Below are positions 36,691-50,119 of a stretch of 64,000 nt of DNA, piece by piece (within the stretch, counting starts at the first letter, position 1; every line of letters begins with the position of its first letter). The stretch lies in assembly GCA_005784505.1 (NCBI GenBank), contig VCAZ01000221.1, forward strand, positions 137,501 through 201,500, read 5' to 3'. The DNA comes from Bagarius yarrelli (Eukaryota; Chordata; Actinopteri; Siluriformes; Sisoridae). The position numbers and the translations under genes are program-made. Below the pieces are notes generated by a model that saw nothing but the letters and a program-made list of their open reading frames with translations, was not told the origin of the DNA and made no database searches.

Positions 36691-38735
36691 TGCCATAAAG
36701 CTGCCTGTTTTTAAGTCTGATTTCTAAAAAAAAACATGTTTCAAGAGGGCAGTGTTTAATTAGTACTGACTTACTTCTAACCTCATGAAGCCTTAGTTGG
36801 TAAATTAGTGAGCAGAAAGGAGTGATTGAAGAAGTTGAGTTGTTTCTCATGCAGTTTTCTCTTTATATAAATAAGTTATTTTTTCCAGTCCAAGAACCAC
36901 GTCAACTGAAGATCAAGTTCTGCATGTCAGCACCATTAAGACTTGTCAGTAGGGGTAGTGGGTGAAAACAGCAGTTAAAAAGCTCCAGATCATGTTTGCT
37001 CTTCAGTTTCCATCAACATTGCCAGGAGAAGCAGCTCATACAGTTACCTCATTGTACATGAAAAACAAAACAAAACAAAGCAAATATTTACCAGTGTAAA
37101 TACACATAGTACAATTATCCTTTAGCGATGGCTGAGAACAAAACTGTTCTTTCATGACTAAATCTTCTGCATTCACGCCAGTAATGCTGGGAAGGAAAAA
37201 GCTGTGTTTTATTGAAAGTTGCTGAAGTAAGTAGAACCCCCTGCTTGTGCCCCTTGATGAAGTTTTTTGGTCGGTGTTTACCCTCAAGCACTGATTCTTC
37301 CATCCGAAACAAGCTCTTTTCTAAGGCCTGATCCTGGAAGATTGCCCGACTTATCAGCGTACCTTTATTAATGGCAACCGAGCAGAATACACTGACCCTG
37401 TTTTTTGTGTGTGTGAATGTCTACCCAGATAAAAGCTCTGGTATAAAGAACTTCTCTTTCTACGTTAAATAAAACATCAGTGGAGCTAATGCTCATTTCA
37501 CAGAGAGATATATCAAGCCTCCATGGCACCTTTGATACTCCTGTTCCAATTCAGATGCCCTCCTGGCTGTAGATAAGAACTGTACCGAAGACGCAAGAAG
37601 GTGCCTCATGTGATAAGGTGAGGGATTAGCCCCAGGCCCATTTGTTTTCTTCTGTTTTGTGAAGGGTGAGGCTGTTGAAACTTTTTTGGGGGGGCAGAAA
37701 AGAAGTTGTTGTGGAAGGAAGGAGGGGGTTGGGAGGTTGAGGGAGGCTGGCGTACTGCATCTGGTGGTGGGATCCTGTTATTGTTTTTAGGGAAGGAAGG
37801 CTCCAACTCCATGGGTCCTTGACCAATTATTCACTCTAGGCATGGATACAAAATTAGGATGAGGCTGTTTTATCCATTTTGCAGCCAAATAGGAAAGGGC
37901 AACGTTCTCTGTTGTAAGACGTATTAACGTGATTTGCCTATAATGTGTTTTATTTTATCATTGAAAATAATAGCGTCTCTACTGCTAAAGTGTTTCAATT
38001 AGGGGTTAGGAACAGCACTTTTGGAATTTTCTTATGGGATTTTATGACTTGTTCATGAAACCATGTAATCCTTTGGGTAGCTGTTGTGCAACATTAGAAC
38101 AAAAGATTAGATTTAGGAAGAAAATCCACAAAATGCATTTGACCCATTGACCATGGAGGACCACCTTGTGTAAACATAGTTGGTATGTGAGTCGGTGTGA
38201 CTGTATTGTCGTATATTTCCACCTCCCCTCCTGCTCTTCCAAACTGAAATCGATTGCTTACCTTAATACTCAACGATCCCTGAGTTTCATTCAAACTTGC
38301 ACAATTTAGGGCCACATCCCATTGATTCCACTGTGCAGATTAAGGTGCATTCTTTTTCTTGGATGTTTGTCAGAAAGCAGTGGCGCATTGTGCTTTAGTA
38401 GTATCGGGTTTCCTACAGCTTCCTGAGGAATGGGAACTGTCAGCCAGTTGGGCGGAGACGTGAGTGGCATCTTGGCTTTTCCACCTAACTGAGCAGCTGC
38501 TCCAGGCTGGAAAAGTAACCAGATCAACAAACCCATTCTGGCAGAGGGTCTTCCACTTTTGGCTAATGTTACATTCACATGCAATAAATTGTTAACTTGC
38601 GGGATCTATTGTTTGCAGCATTGACATTTTTAGGAGTTGGCCTGAGATATTTTTTTAACAGTTATGGGGTCTTGTACCACACCTGATCTTTAGAACTACA
38701 TGGCACCAATAGGAATAGTTTATCATCATCTATAG

Positions 38736-38933
38736 CAGGGGTGGGAAATCTTGGTCCTGGAGGGTCGGGGTGTCCTGCAGAGTTTAGCTTCAACTTGCCT
38801 CAACACACTTACATGTAAGTTTCAAGTATATCTAGCGGGATCATGATTAGTTGGTTTAGGTGTGTTTGATTAGGGTTGGAGTTTAACTCTGCAGGACACC
38901 CCGACCCTCCAGAACTGAGTTTGGACACCCCTG
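38736..38933. mobile_element. hAT-like fold-back MITE with target-site duplication
   Basis: Begins CAGGGGTGGGAAATCTTGG and ends TTTGGACACCCCTG. The inner halves are long inverted repeats (GGAGGGTCGGGGTGTCCTGC against GCAGGACACCCCGACCCTCC). It is flanked by ATCTATAG on the left and ATCTATAA on the right, an 8-base target duplication with one mismatch, as expected for hAT transposition. It carries no transposase and is non-autonomous. Confidence 0.85.
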
Positions 38934-39051
38934 ATCTATAAGATAGATTTGTAGTTAGTAGGGATAGTTAAGAATAACCAGCACGGATAGTCTGGGGTTG
39001 TGGAACCCAAAGAGGTTTGTAGGAATTGTAATAAATCCTAATGATGTATTT

Positions 39052-39055
<4 letters not shown>

Positions 39056-39084
<29 letters not shown>
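39056..39084. repeat. CA microsatellite
   Basis: About 14 CA units. Confidence 0.95.
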
Positions 39085-39088
<4 letters not shown>

Positions 39089-40611
39089 CTCTTTAGTGTG
39101 TTGGTTGCTTAGGTGCAACTTGTCTTGTCCTTCGTGTTTTTCCCAGGGAAACGCATAAAGCTCAGGAAACGTAGGTCACACAGCAGATGTGGCTTCAACA
39201 GGAGGACCACAGGATCAAACAGAACCGAGTGACAAACCTAGAGTGCAGGGAGAAAAAAACATGTGACTGGAAAAACACACCAATAGTGCCAGTGACGGCA
39301 TACACCACCAGGGGGCAGCGAGTGAGTTTATTAACATGCTTGACAAGAACAATGTTTGACTTTGTTCTTGGGTAATGAGCAGCATGACATTTTTTAATCT
39401 TTCTTTTAATTATGTGTTGTTACAAAAAATAATTAAACCGACATGATATAATTCTAATTCAAATATATGTCAAATTTTATGGCTTTCAGGGGTCTATGTC
39501 ACTTAAGTTATGCCACATCCCCTCAAACATGCTTTGTTTATTTTTGTCTTTTAACAATAAAACTAAGAAACTTTAAATTCTAAGGCAAATTAAACGAGCT
39601 AACATGATGCGAATTAGCTACACTACAATTGCCAGGTGTGTGAAATTTAATAATAATTTGTGACACCTTTTGGTGACAATAATCTGATTATCTAGACAAT
39701 ATGCATTGATTAAATGATTCAAACATAAACTAAAAGTTTTTTTGTTTTTTTGTCTGGGATGGAAATGTCCCCTGTTGATCCCCTAGTCCTGTATTTGATC
39801 CCACCAGGAGGTTGATCCTGAGTTGCCCTTACATAACCACCCACTCATCAGGAATCAAGGGTGGATGGGGAAAAAAAGGAAACGCTGATCTGGCAACCCA
39901 GCTGCTCCGTAACGCACCAACGCCCCAACCCCCACCAACCGACCCCCCTCTCCGCATTAGCATGGATCACGGGTACAAATGAGACCTTGTGTTGTTAATG
40001 GGGGTCAAAAGACATGGACATCTGAGACGGGGGAACACCCCAAGGGTTCTGAGCACTGCACACAGAATACAGAGATTCCCTTTAGCGTCAGGACTCAGAA
40101 GTCGGATTGGAAATGCACAGCAGATGGTTCGGGCTTTCGTCCATCTGAGTCACTCGGGGTTGTGTTCACGTTTTCCGCAGTCTATTTTTACTGGCTGAGA
40201 AAATGCTATTAGTTCGATCTGGGAGAGAAAAAAAACAGACTTTAGTGGATACATTGGGAAAAAGTTGTACGTCTTGTTCGCTAATTGCTCTGGGCTGATG
40301 TGAATCAATGTCATTCTTTGTGTTCTGTCCTGACCTGCGTAGCCATGTTTACATGTTGCAACCGGTCGGGAATACAGATTCCTATACGAGGAACTTTAAG
40401 GGAGTTGATAATCAATTTTAGACTTATAAATATTACCATCATTTGGAGACCCTCACGTGGTCATGAGTGTTTGCAGGATTGTTTCATAAATATTACCTAC
40501 AATGGGATGTGTTAATGTGTATTTATAAACCCCTCCCCCCCTGAAACCCATTTATCGACATGCAAAATTTGTCCACAATTTCATTGGTTTGCATCCTTCG
40601 GTCAAAATGCA

Positions 40612-40665
40612 ATCCATAAAGCATGGTGGCGGTAGCGTCGTGTTTTCAGTGTTGCCCTTGAATGA
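40612..40665 (+). pseudogene. possible Tc1-like transposase remnant
   Basis: One frame reads IKHGGGSVV, close to the (V)KHGGGSVMVWGCF motif of Tc1/mariner-type transposases; the DNA shows what looks like a short deletion in place of the VWG codons. Nothing else of the element was found nearby, so this is a small fragment at most. Confidence 0.35.
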
Positions 40666-42039
40666 AAAGCTCCTATGATATATATATTTTTTGGTAATTT
40701 CCATTTTATCACTTAAAATGCGATCAGTGTTTTCGTAAAATATTTATCTAAACACTAATGCATCATTTTACAGAACTTTTTTTTCGAATTGCTCCTCAGG
40801 CTTTATGGTTTCTTGGTTGCTTAGTAAAAGTTGTAGTATCTATATAAAAAAATCTATACCTAAGCTGTATTTTTCATATTTAGCTGTAATTTTTTCGATT
40901 CCGATTATTAATATATCACTGTTCATTCCGCCGTTTACAGATCCAATCGGCTTCGGTTGAAAGCTTGGTTGGGGCTGTGAAATGATCTGCTTTCTTCTCT
41001 TTGCGTATAAATGAGTGTCAGTGTAGCATGTTGCGTCTTGTAGAGCTGAGGTAATATCCAGTTACGGTGAAGACATCGAGTGAGCGGAAGGAAAAGAAAA
41101 AAAAACAGTTGTGGAGTTGAACTGGGAAGTAAACATCAGTTAGCTATTTAAAGTTTGTCAAGGGGGAACTAGCGTAACATGACAACAATAAAGCTAGTTA
41201 ATGCTAAGCTAGCTAATTTTACTAAACCGTAGCAAAGAGCGTTCTTCTGTTGGAGTTGGGTCATTTTTTAAATAAAAGTTCTTTAACCAGTCAGCTAATC
41301 TGTGCTAACTTGCCAGGATTCGAATGAATGTTTAGCTAACAGTACAAGAAACATGTACCTACTTTAACCTTGTTCTGGTTTCTATTATAATTTAGCTAAT
41401 TAGCTTGATCATTTGCGACATTGAATCTATCCAAGTTGATAATAACATGCTCGTTCTAATAGGTCAGCATTTCATCGCTTTAGTAACCTCTGGAAAGGTC
41501 CAGATAATTCAGGTTTATCGCTCCATCACACCTTTCTAGCCGTAGGGATTAAGGGATAAACAGGAACCTTTTAACCTTCATGCCTACGTTTTGTGTGGGA
41601 GCAGCGGTAAAAATAGAACCGTACAACAAAAAAGGTTCCTCAGAAACAGGATGTTGCGATGGAAGAGGTCACAAGGAGACAATGCTAGATCTGATTTCTG
41701 GAAAGCCGCCACAAAAAAAGAGAATCCCTTAGATCCCTCAGTGTTGGAGGTGGAGGTCTAACCAGATGAGAAGGTTATGGAGGTTGCGCGAAGCTCGAAA
41801 AAGACTGTTTCCTTCTGTACGACGTGTCTTTTGGATTTCCGGAAAGTTCAGCATCCTGCTTAGTTAATAATACGCCCAAATAGCAAAACCACATAGATAA
41901 ACGCTCGAGGTCCAGTTATCTTTCCAGACCAGAGGTTTGCTCCTTGCAGCTGATATTATAGACATGTATACGATTAAAATGTATGTGAAAACTGCACATT
42001 AAGTGAACCTTTGAGTCGTTCAATGTTACATTCAAGTGC

Positions 42040-42720
42040 TAGAATCAATAATTACATTGGTTCCGAGTCGTCCAGTGATTGACTTTCAATCGTCTAAATG
42101 TTAATGAGTTTGACTTCAAATCATCCAATCATTGATGACTGTTTGAATATAAGTCGTCCAGTCGGTCGTTAAGTCATCTAATAACTTTGACTTGGAGCAG
42201 TGTAATCATTTGACTTGGACTTAAAGTTGGCTATTCGATTAACTATAACTTCATCATCTAAAGGTTTGACTTTGACTTCAAGTCGTCTAATCGCTTGACT
42301 TTGACCTTAAGCCATCCAATCGTTTGACTGACATCAAGTTGTTCAATTATTTGAGTTTGAATTCAAGTCATCAAATTGTCTGTCATTCAATCTTTTGACT
42401 TCAAGTCATTTAGTTGTTTGACTTTGACTTTATGTTGTCTAATCATTACCAAATTTGACTTTGTTATCTAATCATTTGACTTTGACTTGAAGTTGGCTAA
42501 TCGTTTACTTCAAGCCGTTCAGTTTGTCTGACTGACATCAAGCCGTTCAGTTGTCTGACTGACCTGACATCAAGCAATTTTTTAAGTTTGACTTCAAGTC
42601 GTTTCGTTTTTGACTTTGACTTGAAGTTGGCTAATCGTTTGACTATTCCAGTCATCTAACTGTTTGTGTTTGACTTCGAGTCGTCCAATCAGCGACAGAT
42701 TGGACTTTATCATCTAATCG
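42040..42720. repeat. TTTGACTTCAAGTCGTCTAATCG minisatellite, degenerate
   Basis: About 20 imperfect copies of a unit of 25-40 bases combining TTTGACTTTGACTTCAAGTC with G(T/C)C(T/C)AATCG(T)TTGACT. Some copies read SAAGTTGGCTAATCG instead. The array is moderately diverged with variable spacing. Confidence 0.8.
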
Positions 42721-43019
42721 GCGATGGCTGTCGTAGCCAAATGACTTTTCATCACGTGAGTTTATATCTGAAGACCTGCAGGTCTGAGCAATCGATCAGG
42801 ACTTTGGGTTCCTCTGTCACAAGAGAGTGATGAGTAGTTCTTCAGCAGAAGGTTAAGAACCTCTGAGTCAGAGATCGAGGAAGTGATGATGTCATAGAGA
42901 GAATTAGTTCAAGCGAAAGAAAAGAAATGTAGAATCTGGCGATATTTCACAAAACAGTGATACTTTTGTTGGTTGTGGTTCAGCTGTAAAAGCTAGAGAA
43001 CAAGAGAGAAGGAGTGAGA

Positions 43020-43420
43020 GAGAGAGGGTGTGAGTGTGTGTCTGTGTAAGAGTGTGTGTGTGTGTGTGTGTTCGCTCTGCCCCACTTCCTCTCCTGACAA
43101 ACGGCATTACTCAGCTAACACTCACACATTTACTGCAAAAACGGAGAGAAAGCAAAATCTCAGTGCATGTGAGAAGAGCGTGTGTGTCTGTGTGTGTGTC
43201 AGTGTCCGAGCGTGGATCGGGTGTGCTTAGTGGGTGTGTGTTGTGTTGCGTGTTTTTTGTGTGTGTGTGTGAGATAGCTTTTTCCCCCCCGTTGGACATT
43301 GTACCTATCAGAAGCAGAAGGCAGGGCCTGGCAAGAGGAAAAGAGGTTTTTACTTAACTCTGGGTGAGTGAGTCTTCTGTGTGTTCTTACTACACACACA
43401 CACACACACACACACACACT
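43020..43420. repeat. cluster of GT and CA microsatellites
   Basis: GT runs at about 43036-43072, 43180-43200 and 43225-43271, then a CA run at 43393-43420. Confidence 0.85.
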
Positions 43421-44345
43421 TCAATAACTGTTTTTCGCTTGTATTCTAATACTCGAGCCCGGAAATTTGGAAACTCGTCCAAAGGTTGTGAAACAGGAAA
43501 AGTTTGAGCGTCAATTTTTCATGCGAGATGTAAAAATGTCTTCAGGTCTTCTACAGCTTGACATGTTCTAACTGTGAGTTCCTCATCTGGTGGACCCGTC
43601 ACTCCTCCGCCACCGCTTGCGCTTATCTGATTTTTAGATAATTTCAGTGTGTGTGTGTTTTTTCGTTTGCAAAAGAGTGAACATCTGCTTGGATTTTGTG
43701 CTAAATGAACTCGAAGTGTGTTTTAGTTTTAACTCCTTAATTTCAGTCCTGGATCCTGAGCTGCTCGGCTCCGCCCTCGTTTCTGACTCCTCCCACTTTA
43801 CAAAAAAAATTGGTTTTTTAAATAATTGTTCTAATTATTTTATTTGACACATGTATATTTTTTATTTTATCCGTTTTACGACCTGTTTTTAACTTTTCAG
43901 TCATGTTTTCCAGCCACGTTCCCTTATTTGTTTTTTTTTTTTTTTTTTGTTTTATCTTATTTGTTTTATTCTTTTTTTTTTATGTTGTCCGATCTTTGGT
44001 CTGACCTTCGAATCCCACGTTAGCGTTAGCGCTTCTACGCGAATGGCGTGAGTGTGTGAGGTTTCCTCTGAGAGTTTCCGCAGTGTGTAAATGTCATCGG
44101 CGAATAAGCAGAACACCAGATTTTCGTTTTTAGAGATGCTTTTCACAGTTCCTGAATTCCGGCCATGAACTTCCCTGTTTCCTCGGATCGTCAGAGAGAT
44201 TTCAGAAGCTGGTTTTTGGTCAGCCGAACGAACCTGTCTGGAAAGCGGAAGATGGGATAGAAGAGGAAAGTTGTGATGATTTACTAGTTATATAGTCACT
44301 GGATTATAGAGAAGCTGTGGAAGATCTTCCGTCTGAGGGATTTGC

Positions 44346-44460
44346 TGGTAGACCAAATGATTAAAGCTCTGGATCGTTGATGAGAAGATCATGGTTCAAG
44401 CCCCAGCTGAAACCTTTGGGCCCCCAAGCAAGACTCCTTCCCGCACCCAGGAACACATTT
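44346..44460 (+). mobile_element. SINE fragment (family 2)
   Basis: GTAGACCAAATGATTAAAG, then GATCATGGTTCAAGCCCCAG and GGGCCCCCAAGCAAGACTCC. It directly precedes a reverse family 1 SINE. Confidence 0.45.
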
Positions 44461-44464
44461 ACTT

Positions 44465-44645
44465 TTACGGCAATTGGTAGACGTCCTCATCCAAAGCGAC
44501 TTACATTTATCTCTTTATACAACTGAGCAAATGAATTGTTGAGGGCCTTTCTCAGGGGCCCAACAGTGGTAACTTGGTGGTGGTGCTGGGAATCGAACCC
44601 TGATGTTCCAATTAGCAGTCCAACACCCTAACCACAGAGCTTCCA
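44465..44645 (-). mobile_element. tRNA-derived SINE (family 1), reverse orientation
   Basis: In reverse it carries the tail CCAAAGCGACTTACATTTAT, the body TTTCTCAGGGGCCCAACAGT, box B-like GGGAATCGAACCC and box A-like CCCTAACCACAGAGC. It is nearly full length. Confidence 0.7.
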
Positions 44646-45013
44646 CAGTGATTATCCACCGCACCATGGCTGACCCTGCCCCCGATTCTATTGTGCTATA
44701 ATGTGTGTCGATAGCAAGTCCTTAAATTAGCAAGAAATCCTCCAGAACCTTCTGAACTTCCTGGTTCTCCTTCATCGAGGACCAGAAAGTCAGTCCATGC
44801 TTTCATATCCATCTCCTTTAGTGGAAGTGTGATGTTTTAATACAGTGTGAAGTAAAACTGCCCCTTATTATAATACGGGGTGATTTTACCGGAATCCCTG
44901 CCCCCTGGTCCCTCAAATAACCCTGGTGGGCCCCTAAGCAAGACCCCTAACCCTATTAATGTTTTTGTGTCTATTAAAGTCTGGAAGTAAGTTTAGTGGA
45001 CACTAAATCGATT

Positions 45014-45419
45014 AAAGAGAGAGAGAAAAGCGATAGATAGAGAGAGAGAGGCAGAGAGAAAGACCGTAAGAGAGAGACAGACAGAGAGAGGAGGGAGAGA
45101 AAGGAAAAGAGAGAGTGAGAATAAAAGGAGAGAGTGGGCAGAGAAAGGGGACAGAGAGAGAGAGAGAGAGAGGCAGAGAGAAAGACCGTAAGAGAGAGAC
45201 AGACAGAGAGAGGAGGAGAGAAAGGAAAAGAGAGAGTGGGCAGAGAAAGGGGAGAGAGAGAGAGACAGCGAGAGAGAGAGAGAGAAACGAGAGGGAGCGA
45301 GTGGAAAGAGGGGTAGGGGAGTGGAAAAGAGAGTGAGAGGGAACAGAGAGAGGGGACAGAGAGGAAGACAGCGAGAGAGAGAAAGACAGCGAGATACACA
45401 CACACACACACACACACAT
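45014..45419. repeat. GA-rich polypurine block with internal duplication, then CA run
   Basis: (GA)n with GACA and GGAA variants. The segment starting GCAGAGAGAAAGACCGTAAG occurs at 45051 and again at 45173, a 122-base step. A CA run follows at 45396-45419. Open frames of Ser/Leu on the minus strand are by-products. Confidence 0.9.
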
Positions 45420-46124
45420 AACTGACATCCTCAGCATCTATAAATAAACATCATTTCTTTCTTTTCTTTCATGATGGATTGATCTCTAATCTAATCTCCT
45501 TTATTTAATTTTGTGAGACTTCTCACACGCTTTCTCGAGTGTCTCTTTCTCCTGCGCCCGTCTGCCTTCTCACCGCTCGTTATTATTCATCGCGCGTCTC
45601 ACAAAAACCTGCGATTCCAACCAGGCCCTTTCTGCGTCTCGGCGTGAAGTCTAGCGTTTAGTCTTAGGGGCCCATCGAGAGGAGACGGAGAAGGAGAAGA
45701 AGAAGGACGTTCTTTCGCTCATTTTTCTTCGTTCTATAGGGTAAACCGGCGTCCCTACAAGGCTGCGCTCAGGCGCCGTCTCTCCTCCAGATCATATAAG
45801 GACAGTCGAAGTTTATATGCAGATGATGTTACGTGTGTGAAGAAGAAGTCAAGTCAAGCACACACACACACACATGTACACACACACTCGACCCAGCAGT
45901 GCAGGATTTTTCCCACAGCTCCACCGTTGCCTGGTCAGGGCTCGTTACCGAATCTCCAAAGTAACACGGAGAACATTAGACACTCGCCGCCATGTCCTCC
46001 TGCATCTGGAGCTTTTCAGGAGCTTCAACTGAGTCGAACTTCTGCGCAGTCGATTCACTAAATAACGACTCACGCTAATAAAATAGCTCAGGTGATTGTT
46101 TCATCACCACATTTTCTTGTGGTT

Positions 46125-46280
46125 GGACAGACAGACAGACAGATAATTAGATAGACAGATAATTAGATAGACAGACAGACAGGCAGATAGATAGGATAGA
46201 TAGACTGACAGAAAGATAGATAGATAGACAGAACAGACAGACAGACAGATACAGATAGATATATAGACAGACAGACAGGC

Positions 46281-46349
<69 letters not shown>

Positions 46350-46398
46350 TAGATAGATAGATAGACAGACAGAAAGATAGACAGATAGATAGACAGAC

Positions 46399-46441
<43 letters not shown>

Positions 46442-46475
46442 TACAGATAGATATATAGACAGACAGACAGGCAGA

Positions 46476-46507
<32 letters not shown>

Positions 46508-46553
46508 TAGACAGACAGATAGATAGACAGACAGACAGATACAGATAGATAGA
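46125..46553. repeat. GATA/GACA array in intron 2
   Basis: About 430 bases of alternating (GATA)n and (GACA)n, with the block ACAGATAGATATATAGACAG repeated at about 46251 and 46441. Confidence 0.95.
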
Positions 46554-47058
46554 TGTTTTGTGGTGTGGTAAACATCACTTTATATTGAATGAGTGTGTGT
46601 TTGTGTGTGTCAGTTTACACATTGGGGTTGTGAGGGGCACTACCAATGGCAGGAGGGTAAAATAAAAAGTGTGTGTGAGGTTTGTGTCCACAGTGTAAAT
46701 AAATATAATCTATAAATACTGTAACAGGTGTGTAACCCCGGTCCAGGTGTGTTTCTCCGAGTCAGAACTTCTCCATGTGACCAGAAGTTTCTCCATGGAC
46801 TTGTGAAGGTCTTTAGAGGAATCGTGCTTTGTCCCTAATTGCTATTGTAGGATAATTTCTCCTTCTTCTGGCTGTGTGTTTATCAGGGACGTGTGAGAAA
46901 GAAAAGAGGAGAAGAGGGATGGAGTGGGGGAGGGGAGGAGAGGAGAGCAGAGCGGAGTGGAGGAGAAAGAGAAAGAGATTTGGATTAGTGTGAGCTGCAC
47001 GGCGATCTGCATGAGAATGAGCGTGAAGAGCTTTAGCCGTTTACCCCCTCCTCTTCTT

Positions 47059-47061
<3 letters not shown>

Positions 47062-47110
<49 letters not shown>

Positions 47111-47111
47111 A

Positions 47112-47143
<32 letters not shown>

Positions 47144-47226
47144 CACAAGAGCAGGAGGTTCATGGTGCACCTTCTCAGAGCAGGACGTTAAAGTTTTGCC
47201 GATTAAAAAGAAAGTGTGTGTAGTTT

Positions 47227-47260
<34 letters not shown>

Positions 47261-47274
47261 TTTGGTGTGTGTAG
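47062..47274. repeat. CA, GA and GT microsatellite cluster
   Basis: CA run (47062-47108), GA run (47112-47143) and GT run (47227-47259). Confidence 0.95.
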
Positions 47275-48486
47275 ATTGTTTTTCTTTCTGGATTCGTCAG
47301 GACAGGATTTGCGAATGAGAGAAGGTAAGAATCCTCTGTGTCGTCCTCTGGGGTTTTACTTCTTTGCAGTGAGAATGCTGATAGCCATGCAACACACACA
47401 CACACACTCTCACAAACACTTACACACACACACTCTCACACACACACACACTCTATCTCACTCTCTCAGGGGAGGTGGCGTAGTCTTCTGTAAGCATTCA
47501 TTTTATTTTGATTTTATCATCTTATTGTTGTTTTTAAGCTGTAAACAGTGCGCGTTTCCCCTGCAAAGCATTATGGGTCGTTTCCAGCGTGTATCTCACA
47601 ATCAGACGCAGTTCATTCATGGGAAATGGACTAAAACTCAGCGTTACAGATAAACACTTTAGCGAGTCATTAGTTACACGTTTATCGCATTTTTGCTGAA
47701 AGGAGTTCATTTAGCCGCCATTTAATCATCAAGACTCCTAAATGATTTAATTCCCGGATAAAAATAAGATATCAAAGGACAAAAAGTGATCAGATTTTAC
47801 TAATTTGTGCAACAAGTTGCTAGGCTTCTTATGCATCGGGCTAATTAATAATAAAAACCCCCATCAGCATTAGAACATGGTGTTAGCATAGCGACCGGCG
47901 AAGGAGAATTCCCACACACTCGTCCTCCATTGTTGGTACTCAGGCGAGCATGCGGTAGTTCGGTGCAGTAATGTTGCGCTCGATTGTCTCGTTAAACACT
48001 ACGCGTCCTCCTGTAGCGACGTCGCAGAAATCTAAATCTTAAGTTCAATCGCTAACAAACCACCTGAGATTTCGTACGGGCCGGGACGCCATATTGAACC
48101 AACCGTAAAAAGGAAACTTTCAGTTGTACAATTGTAAAATTCCGAAGTGGAAAGTGTTTTTTTTTTAAAAAAAGTCCTGTCTTTTGTTACTAACAGCCCA
48201 GCCGGCTAATTGTGAGTGATTCGGGTTGGACAATCAGCTCTGTATGTTAATGAGCTAAGCTAAAGATCGCTGAAAAGTGAGAAGTGCTGCATTCAAATAA
48301 AAAGAAAGGGCCATCAGAAATTCCTCAACAGGAAGTTAGCACCCAACCCGAAATATTTACATGGCTGCTCCTGATAGCTAGCTGTAACTTCACGTGACTT
48401 TTTCGATGCGTATTAAATTCTTAAATGAAGTCTTTATTTTTTACAGTATGGTTGTATGCTGGAGACAGCGAGCTCATGTGGGACAG

Positions 48487-48701
48487 CTACACTAATGGTT
48501 AAGGTGTTGAACTAGAGTCATGGTTTAGGTGTTGGACTACCAACTCGAAGATTTTGGGTTCGATTCCCAGGTCCACCAAGCCAAGACTGTTGGGCCCCTG
48601 AGAAAGGCCCCCAACTCCCAATTTCTTAGTTGTATAAATGAGATAAATGTAAGTCGCTCTGGATAAGAACATCCGCCAAATGCTGTAAATGTAAATGTAA
48701 C
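48487..48701 (+). mobile_element. tRNA-derived SINE (family 1)
   Basis: TAATGGTTAAGGTGTTGAAC, a partial repeat of the same head (GGTTTAGGTGTTGGACTACC), box B-like GGGTTCGATTCCCAG, GGGCCCCTGAGAAAGGCCCC and the tail AGTCGCTCTGGATAAGAAC and AAATGTAAATGTAA. The tail is the widely seen fish SINE 3' end. The head duplication is unusual. Confidence 0.75.
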
Positions 48702-49935
48702 CCTACTGTGTGTCGATCAAACACCCTTAAACCCATAATACTCGGACTGTGTCGAGTGTCCTAACAAACACTGGGTCCTCGCAAAATATACACGTTAATA
48801 TCGTTTATTTAAATAAATAAATAAATATAACAGCAATTAAGCATCAGATCTGAATATTAGTTGGATATTACAAGTTAATAAGTATAATAGCATCAACTGA
48901 AGGTCCAGTAAGACTCTTGTTATTTGTCTCCAACACTGGGTCCCTAATAAGATAAATGAAAGATGTAATTAGTTTATTTTAGGAGCTAAATATGAATTAT
49001 TTTAATTGCGACTATAATAGTATCAATGAAAGGTCCTTACAAAATCGGTAATATGCAAACGTGACACGTGTAGTAATTCTGGCTTCCATTAGTGTAACAA
49101 AACCCCCAAAAACTTAAAGGACTAATAAAATGTTTTGATGACATCATCTAAATGTAGCTAAATTTGTAGGTAAAGTGATCGTGCAACTTTTGATAATCGA
49201 ATCACTCATAAAACAATTTTAACGGATGTGGTTTAATAATCTGTAAACTTGATTAATTAATAGCAATTAATTAGCATGACAATCGTAATCTTTAAAAATT
49301 GCTTTCGTTGTCCGATGACGCATACAGTCGCCGCAGGGAAACAATTTAAACAGTTAGTCAATACAACAATATTAGAACAAAGTCATGTAGCTAATGACAT
49401 TCAGCAAGTTTCCATTATGTTCGGCTGTAACCATGTGGTAACGAACCCTTTTCACTGTGTGTCATCGCACTGTGTTTGTCATCCTTGTGGCATGTGTATG
49501 ATTTGTGTTGGTTCTCGGAAAGCAAAGCGACCGACGACTGATTAAACACAGACGCAGGCCTGCACTTTTTCGGTTCCAGTCTTCGCGCTTTAATTGCTTT
49601 TTTTTCTATAGTACTCGTTCACGTTCTGTCAGTCTGTTTGTCTTTCTCATGCATCTCGAAGACAAGGCTGTCTCTTGGTTCCCAGAATCCTGTCTGTTTT
49701 GGACTGGTCGTGTTTGGTTGAGACAAACTATTCTTCTATTTTCTTTACTAGCTATGCTAGCCATCCTTTTTTCTTTTGACGTGAGCCCAAGTGTGAAAAG
49801 TAAATGTATAATCAAATTATACAAACTCTTTGGAAAAAATGTGTGAATTTTAATTATTCATGGTAGTTAAAACAGAAAAGCAATCGGAAACAAATAAATG
49901 TGCATGCTTTTTTTGTAGCGACATGACAAATTTTA

Positions 49936-50119
49936 AAGGGGTCCAAACTCGGTCCTGGAGGGTCGGGGTGTCCTGTAGAGTTTAGCTCCAACTTGCCTCA
50001 ACACACCTACCTGTAAGTTAAAAGTGTACCTAGAAAGACCGTGATTAGTTGGTTCAGGGGTGTTTAATTAAACTCAGCAGGACACCCCGACCCTCCAGGA
50101 CTGAGATTGGACACCCCTG
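49936..50119. mobile_element. hAT-like fold-back MITE, second copy
   Basis: Same family as the element at 38736: GGGTCCAAACTCGGTCCTGG at the left, GGACACCCCGACCCTCCAGG and TTGGACACCCCTG at the right, with a related middle. The left terminal bases are mutated and no target duplication could be recognised. Confidence 0.8.

Noticed and set aside
49276..49846. Overlapping 89- and 113-residue open frames
   Set aside because: No homology, no codon bias, no splice support; ordinary intronic chance frames.
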